Positions 59,109 to 64,000 of a stretch of 64,000 nucleotides of DNA are shown one piece after another; position 1 is the first letter of the stretch, and every line of letters starts with the position of its first letter. This DNA comes from Umbelopsis ramanniana AG. Lineage: Eukaryota > Mucoromycota > Umbelopsidomycetes > Umbelopsidales > Umbelopsidaceae. The position numbers were made by a program, and so were the translations under genes. The notes under the pieces are model-generated. The model did no database searches and was not told where the DNA came from. It worked only from the letters and a program-made list of their open reading frames with translations. The stretch covers positions 186,001 to 250,000 of the forward strand of contig NW_026252117.1 of the NCBI RefSeq assembly GCF_025399195.1. Direction: 5' to 3'.

Positions 59109-60010
59109 ATGTGGTTTAGCATGCTGGCATGTGTCTGCCTACTGTTTGCCTTTATGTGGAGGCTATGGGCAGTTCTACCCAAAAGCAGTAGCAAACCTAG
59201 ACGGCATAGTACATCTCCATGCAAGACCTGCATAGTGTTGGGATCAGGTAAACCCAGACTTAAACCTTTGGCTCTATGAAATGTAACGTTAAATGCTGAA
59301 GAAAAGTTCACACCAGGCGGCCATACAACCGAGATGATAGCGCTGATTCGCAATCTTGATGATCACCAATACGCGCCTCGCACATATGTCATAGCAGATA
59401 CGGATTCATTGAGCGAGGTGAAGGCGCGACAGCTGGAGCAAGAGCGATCGGGCGTTGAACATAAAGATGTAAGCGGAAAGAGACCATCAAACAGTATCAT
59501 AATTTGCAACCTTCTAATGGAGAATACATGGTGTCATTTCAGTACTTTATACTAAGAATACCACGATTAAGAGAGGTAGGACAGTCGCTGAGCAGTGTGC
59601 CCTTCAGCGTCGTCAAAGCTTTACTTGGGTCATTCAAAATACTATCTAATATGCCGGATCTAGTGAGTATCAGCCCCTCCCTCTCTTTGCTCGCACAATT
59701 TTCAATTGACCTATGTAATAGATCATTTGTAATGGCCCAGGAAGCTGTATCTCGATATGCATGGTGGCATATCTGCCAAGGGTACGATCAATACATATAT
59801 ATACCGCCATACAATGGTACACTAACCTACGTTCAATAGCTGCTGGGGATTAAGCACATACGCATCGTCTACGTCGAGTCGTTTGCAAGAGTCAAATCAT
59901 TGTCTGTCACTGGACGGTTACTTTACCCAGTTGTAGACAATTTCCTCGTACAATGGCCAGAACTACTAGAAACATACCCTCGCGCTATTTATAATGGCAC
60001 TTTAGTGTGA
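59109..60010 (+). CDS. ALG14: UDP-GlcNAc transferase subunit ALG14
   Basis: ER membrane anchor that recruits Alg13 for the second GlcNAc transfer on the N-glycan lipid precursor. Exons are 59109-59247, 59317-59468, 59543-59662, 59722-59781 and 59840-60010, giving 213 aa, as usual. An N-terminal helix (MLACVCLLFAFMWRLWAVL) is followed by CIVLGSGGHTTEMIALI (built across intron 1), YVIADTDSLS, IPRLREVGQSLSSVPFSVVKAL, DLIICNGPGSCISI, IVYVESFARVKSLSVTGRLLYP and VQWPEL. It starts 182 bases after the LCB2 stop on the same strand. Confidence 0.95.
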
Positions 60011-60097
60011 TATGTAATATATACACACAGGATCAATTTATTACTACAATGAAACTTCCTGTTGTGATCTGATTTAATCCGATCTTGACTGCTACCG

Positions 60098-60454
60098 TTA
60101 CCTAGCTTGGTTGCCACAGTGCTGGAAATGAGACTTTGGAAAGCTTTCTTCGCACACTACACCACCCTTATGTGAGAAGCTGGAGTTCGAGTCTCGGCTG
60201 ATGGGTATGGGAGGACGACCTGTTTTAGGAGCCACATAGTCGCTGTCTTCATTTTCAGCAGACATAGCGCCAATAGCAGGAGCGGTTGCCACCCCGGAAG
60301 CGGCAAAGTCTTTGTCATCGAAATGGTGCACCTTGCAGTCGTGAATAGTGGAAATAGGTTCTGAAAAATGGAAAGAGAATTCCTCGTCATTAAGGATAGG
60401 ATCTCTACTAGCTTCATGGTGTGCCCCGCTGGAGTGATGTTGATGATGCTGCAT
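60098..60454 (-). CDS. Hypothetical small His/Ser-rich protein
   Basis: Single-exon open frame of 118 codons. It opens MQHHQHHSSGAHHEASRDP, has an acidic centre and a Pro-rich patch (KTGRPPIPISRDSNSS), and ends in a Cys/His-containing tail. There is no signal peptide, no membrane helix and no domain I recognise. Its 3' end faces ALG14, 87 bases away. Residue use is plausible for a disordered protein, but there is no family support and the start is uncertain (an in-frame ATG at 60517 would add 21 residues). It may be spurious. Confidence 0.4.
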   Translation of the reverse strand: MQHHQHHSSGAHHEASRDPILNDEEFSFHFSEPISTIHDCKVHHFDDKDFAASGVATAPAIGAMSAENEDSDYVAPKTGRPPIPISRDSNSSFSHKGGVVCEESFPKSHFQHCGNQAR

Positions 60455-60816
60455 TTTGGTGTGAAAAGAAACAAAAAGTACTCTCGCAAGCGCCAATTTG
60501 ACAACAAATATATGCAATTTGGGGATTTTGAATCGGCAGTACTGTCATTTTGTCGCCTGATTGGCGAATGGAATCGCTCGGGTATTAATGGGAAAAAAAA
60601 AACACCTGAAACCATTCCTATCGAATTTCTCTTTGGAACATCCAGCACCGCTCACAGCGTATCATATTCACCACATAGCAACAAAAGCCCTGCATATCAT
60701 TTTATCGCTGCTTGATCTGAGGAATCACTGCTCACATCTTCCACCACAGGGTAAATCATTATTGGGTCATAATGTAATCAACTCTTTAGAATACCGCAAT
60801 AGCTATTGCCTTTCAT
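60455..60816. other. Intergenic between hypothetical ORF and gamma-SNAP
   Basis: No gene seen; the short frames lack motifs. Confidence 0.4.
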
Positions 60817-62343
60817 CTACATCAAATCATCTCCATAAGACTGCTGTGGATACGCATTTCCGGCAGCTTGTGGTGCTCCATAATTATTGCTTCTGATGTT
60901 TTCACCAGGAACACCCAAAGATCTAGCCAACCTTGCGATCTCATTATCCAGGAATGTTATGTTTTGCCGCCGAACTGTCTTTGCCAAGAGTTCGCCGTCT
61001 CCATGCTCATAAGCCTTGATTAAATCATCACTGATCTCTGCTTCCTCTGATTGAGGAAAGCCGGCATCACGCCTAAAAAAAAAGAGCAAGCGATAAAATT
61101 AGAACCTTTCCGAAGGTTGACATATCATCCTACTTCAAGAAAAGAAAAAAAACGTACGAGCAAAAGTTGTGGAATTGTTTGTTTGCCTCGACCTCATCTC
61201 CCATGGCTAAACTGAGTATAACGATGCTGAGGTTGGCCTTGTGAAGGGCTCCCCTGTTGGTCATTTTTTGCAAAACAACAGATTGTCGGTTCAACATATC
61301 CGCAGCTCTATCATATCTGGAAACGCCAAGCAAAAGGTCAGTCATGAAACTTGAGCAGGGTTATGCCTTCAAACATGATGGTTTTCCTACTTTTGAGTCT
61401 TGACTAGCAATGAGATAGCCTTCTTGAAGGTGTCCATAGCAAACCGACCGCGATCTTCCTGTTCATACAACGAGCATGATTGCGAATACAGATCAATAGC
61501 AGCATTGACATCGACATTTTCCATCACCCTAAGTAAAACAGGCACACCATGTAAATTCAATGATCCGCTCGCAAAAGAAAACCCAAGATTCATCTTGATC
61601 CATTTCCTCCAAACTTACTTGGCAGCCTTCTCCAGTTGCTCGGCACCACGATCCACACTACCTAATTTTAGATGACAGGCATGTGTTAATTATTCCATTC
61701 TTTGGCACTGCCTCCAATATCCGCCAATTTACCTTGAGTAACAAACAGCTCACTGGCACGTCTGTAAGCATCTGCTGCTCGGTCAGGTTGATGGAGATTT
61801 TGAGCAAGAATTTGAGCTGCGCTCTCCATGGCTTTACCAGCCAAGTGTGTACTGTGAGTGATGTTCCACGCAGTATCAATCAATTTGAAAACAAAAAGTC
61901 GAAGGAAGTGATTGGTTTTAGCGTACTTAAATGATAGACAACGTGGTTACTAAACAATACGATCACTACGTACGCATCTGCCTTCAACAAAGCCTCTGAT
62001 GCCTTATTGTAGGCCTGCACGGCTTGTTCGTAAGATTTTCCAACTTTAAAGGCAGTTGCTATCCAATTCAGAGAAATGGTCAGCGTCAACCACATTTTTC
62101 GAACCAAGATGATATAAAACTATCTACCTGCTCTTTCGTAATTTTGTCCAGCTATATCCCAGTCAGGTTTCTTAAAGAGCCCCTTTTGAGAGCTATTATA
62201 GTGAATTCGGTAACACGGAGTGGATTGAAAGTGTGAGGTTGTGAATTGAGCGTTCATACATTCTTACAACTGCGGTTGAAAACTCACGCCTTGTCACCAT
62301 CTTGCATCAGCTTGACGGCAGTCTTAATTCTCTCAGCCTCCAT
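60817..62343 (-). CDS. Gamma-soluble NSF attachment protein (gamma-SNAP)
   Basis: Adaptor that couples NSF to SNARE complexes for disassembly. Exons are 62343-62288, 62192-62128, 62058-61974, 61851-61733, 61661-61619, 61528-61391, 61316-61158 and 61072-60817, giving 306 aa (animal gamma-SNAP 312). It is an all-helical TPR-like solenoid: GLFKKPDWDIAGQNYERAATAFK, SYEQAVQAYNKASEALLKADA, THLAGKAMESAAQILAQN, RAADAYRRASELF, RGAEQLEKAAKVMENVD and AIDLYSQSCSLYEQEDRGRFA. The K-P-D-W/Y-D.A...Y..A start and the VMENVD segment are closer to gamma than alpha SNAP, and the alpha/Sec17 C-terminal leucine end is absent. The exon 4 acceptor at 61852 is the one that keeps phase. Confidence 0.92.
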
Positions 62344-63622
62344 GATGAATGTACTAGGTCGCAGAAGTCCGAGAAAAGCGTGGCAGTGACAATGTGCTCG
62401 AAAAACCCAGCAATAGGGGTTAGGGTCAAGATCGCAATTTGCAGTGGAAAATTAAATAGATTATGTCACTAGGGCAGCAACACGAATTTTATCACTAAAA
62501 GCTGAGGTTGGTCCAAGCCCCCCATGCGTTGCCGCCCAAGAGCGATACTGAGTGGGGCAGACTCAGACAGCGCCATACTTTTATTGAGGCTGACCCACTG
62601 CATCAAATAAATCCGCTGATGTCAAACTCATTTACACGGCGACTTCCCGAAAGTTGCGAATGTTTGTTGTGTTATATTTAAACGAGAGATGTTTACGGTG
62701 GGCAGCGTCCCATGAAACATTATCATCATAAAAGATGACTAGCAACTTTTGAAGGGGAATTTATGCATGTGGACGTTACCCCTCGCATGTGGACCTGTAA
62801 GAGCCTTAAATCAGCAAACAACATCGTGCAAGGGGAAAGCTTCCAGTAGCGAGCGAGCATTTGTACCGATTGCCAAATGAATGGGATCCCAAGCCCGCGT
62901 CTTATTTTGTCTTTATTTAGAATGTATATTTTTGTATTTTTAACTTGAATGGGGCAAAATACAGGTCTCTAAGCCACTCATAGTGCCCCTGGGTTGAACG
63001 CCTTCGTCTGAGCCCAACCCAACCACTTTAGCTATTTCGACATCGAAGGTGCAGAAAAGAGCTCGCAAGTTGTTGGAAAAATTAGCATGAATTGCCGACA
63101 AAAGTCAGGTACTGACTCAGTTATAGTGGGTGACCTGGGTATATAAGCCAATTTTTAAGTTACGCAAAAACCGAGTAAAAAGCGGCGGTGACTTTTGTGC
63201 AACCTAGGTTATCTATTAAACGGAAAGCACTGTTGATGCCAATCGAAGCCAGTCAGCCAGCGATTCTCTTGGGCGGAAGTTACGTCTTTCACAGCATTGC
63301 TGCTTTCAACTTCTTGGCAATGGTCTGGCTTCTTTGTCATTGTTGTTAGAGGCTCTGCAGTTTGACGTCGTTCAGAATTATAATTTTACCTGATTTGATA
63401 AAACTGTAAATACACATCCGGTAAGAATCGTCGCGCGCATCGGTGCCACTTTTTTCCTGAGCTATTTTGCTCCTCATGGGCTGGCTTGATCTTTGCAGAA
63501 TCTCAAAAATAACTCAGCAAATGTACGAACGCATAAGCCCAAAAAATTCATTTAAAAATGTCGTTGTTTTTCTGCTCTTTTTTTTTTCTCTCTCCCTTCC
63601 CTTACCACTCTTCTCACCGAAT
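62344..63622. promoter_or_regulatory. Divergent intergenic region: gamma-SNAP and secreted protein
   Basis: About 1.3 kb without a gene. It holds a GGGGTTAGGG string near 62416, a pair of exact 10-base repeats (62765-62774 and 62785-62794), a TATATAA at about 63138, and a pyrimidine-rich leader (63575-63612) before the downstream ATG. Confidence 0.5.
62765..62794. repeat. Pair of direct repeats GCATGTGGAC, 20-bp period
   Basis: Two identical 10-base copies at 62765-62774 and 62785-62794, starting exactly 20 bases apart, each containing the E-box-like CATGTG. Confidence 0.7.
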
Positions 63623-64000
63623 ATGTTTGCTAAGCAAATCCTCGCTTTGAGCACCATTGTCGCTATGGTGTCAGCGCAATCCAGCTCCGTACCCGCCTCC
63701 AGGTACTTCATCGATTTTTGACAGCATGATGACGTTCCCGTCGTTTTACAACGCCCTTAGATATTAATCAATCCCATTCATTATTATAGTGGTACACCAA
63801 CTAGCTCTGGAGTCCTTGCTCAAACCTCTCCTGCTTGGCTCTCTACCGTTACTCCCATGGCTGGCAACGTCCAAGCCGTTCCCTCTGCAGGTGCTGCCGT
63901 TCCTACCGGCACTCTTGCTGCCGTCACTATCAACACCGCCGATTACCCAACTCCATGGGAAGTCCCACCCACCAACAGCACTGGTGTCCAAGCTGCCATT
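63623..64000 (+). CDS. Secreted protein, 5' part (possible chitin deacetylase N-terminus)
   Basis: Cut by the right edge. Exons are 63623-63702 and 63790-64000 (still open). A clear signal peptide (MFAKQILALSTIVAMVSA) is followed by a Ser/Thr/Pro-rich stretch and then INTADYPTPWEVPPTNSTGVQAAI. The W-E-V-x-x-T-N pattern after an acidic-aromatic-Pro pair recalls the propeptide region of Mucoromycota chitin deacetylases, but no catalytic motif lies inside the window. Secretion is well supported; the enzyme call is a guess. Confidence 0.7.

Noticed and set aside
62416-62428. Telomere-like GGGGTTAGGGTCA
   Set aside because: Only one full TTAGGG unit; too short to be an interstitial telomere array.

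Overview
The window is nuclear DNA from a filamentous fungus. Genes are dense, on both strands, and split by many short introns (about 50-150 bases, mostly GTAAGT-type donors). The gene set points to an early-diverging lineage, most likely Mucoromycota. It has a division 2 chitin synthase, alpha-tubulin and a homeobox protein, plus an animal-like set (flotillin, translin, gamma-SNAP, an SS18/SSXT-like protein) that I believe is patchy or missing in many Dikarya. The lineage call is inference, not a search result. I rebuilt 28 gene models by joining exons where phase and family motifs agree. Two run off the window: an MFS transporter at the left edge and a secreted protein at the right edge.

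Layout. 1-8 kb, all minus: anion-type MFS transporter, splicing factor PRP17/CDC40, flotillin, OSBP-related sterol/lipid transfer protein. 8.8-14.3 kb: a DUF3020 protein, divergent from Pol III subunit RPC5/Rpc37, then the GPI mannosyltransferase SMP3. 14.6-25 kb, minus: chitin synthase, Pol I second-largest subunit RPA135, a Gln-rich SSXT-domain protein. 25.6-33.9 kb: myo-inositol/H+ transporter (plus), stand-alone adenylate-forming protein (minus), EF-hand MscS channel (minus). 33.9-36.6 kb: the largest gene-free stretch, upstream of a homeobox gene. 36.6-45.6 kb, plus: homeobox, alpha-tubulin, cytochrome b5 reductase, D-2-hydroxyglutarate dehydrogenase, NSE1. 45.8-55.3 kb: translin (minus), patatin-like protein (plus), NHP2 (minus), Swi3/Tipin (plus), mitochondrial ClpX (minus). 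56.4-64 kb: serine palmitoyltransferase LCB2 and ALG14 (plus), a small hypothetical gene and gamma-SNAP (minus), and the start of a secreted protein (plus).

There is no operon-like grouping. Several genes serve the secretory and membrane system: OSBP, flotillin, SMP3, chitin synthase, LCB2, ALG14 and gamma-SNAP. Others serve nuclear and RNA functions: PRP17, RPA135, RPC5, NHP2, NSE1 and Swi3. I see no transposon, LTR element, virus-like element, rRNA, tRNA or CRISPR array.

The most notable observations are these. A patatin-family protein has both catalytic residues replaced. Four very small exons (8, 11, 15 and 24 nt) are needed to restore conserved motifs. Three introns need GC donors (GCAAGT). 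Two upstream ORFs overlap the starts of the homeobox and LCB2 genes. The ClpX keeps the ClpP-binding IGF tripeptide.
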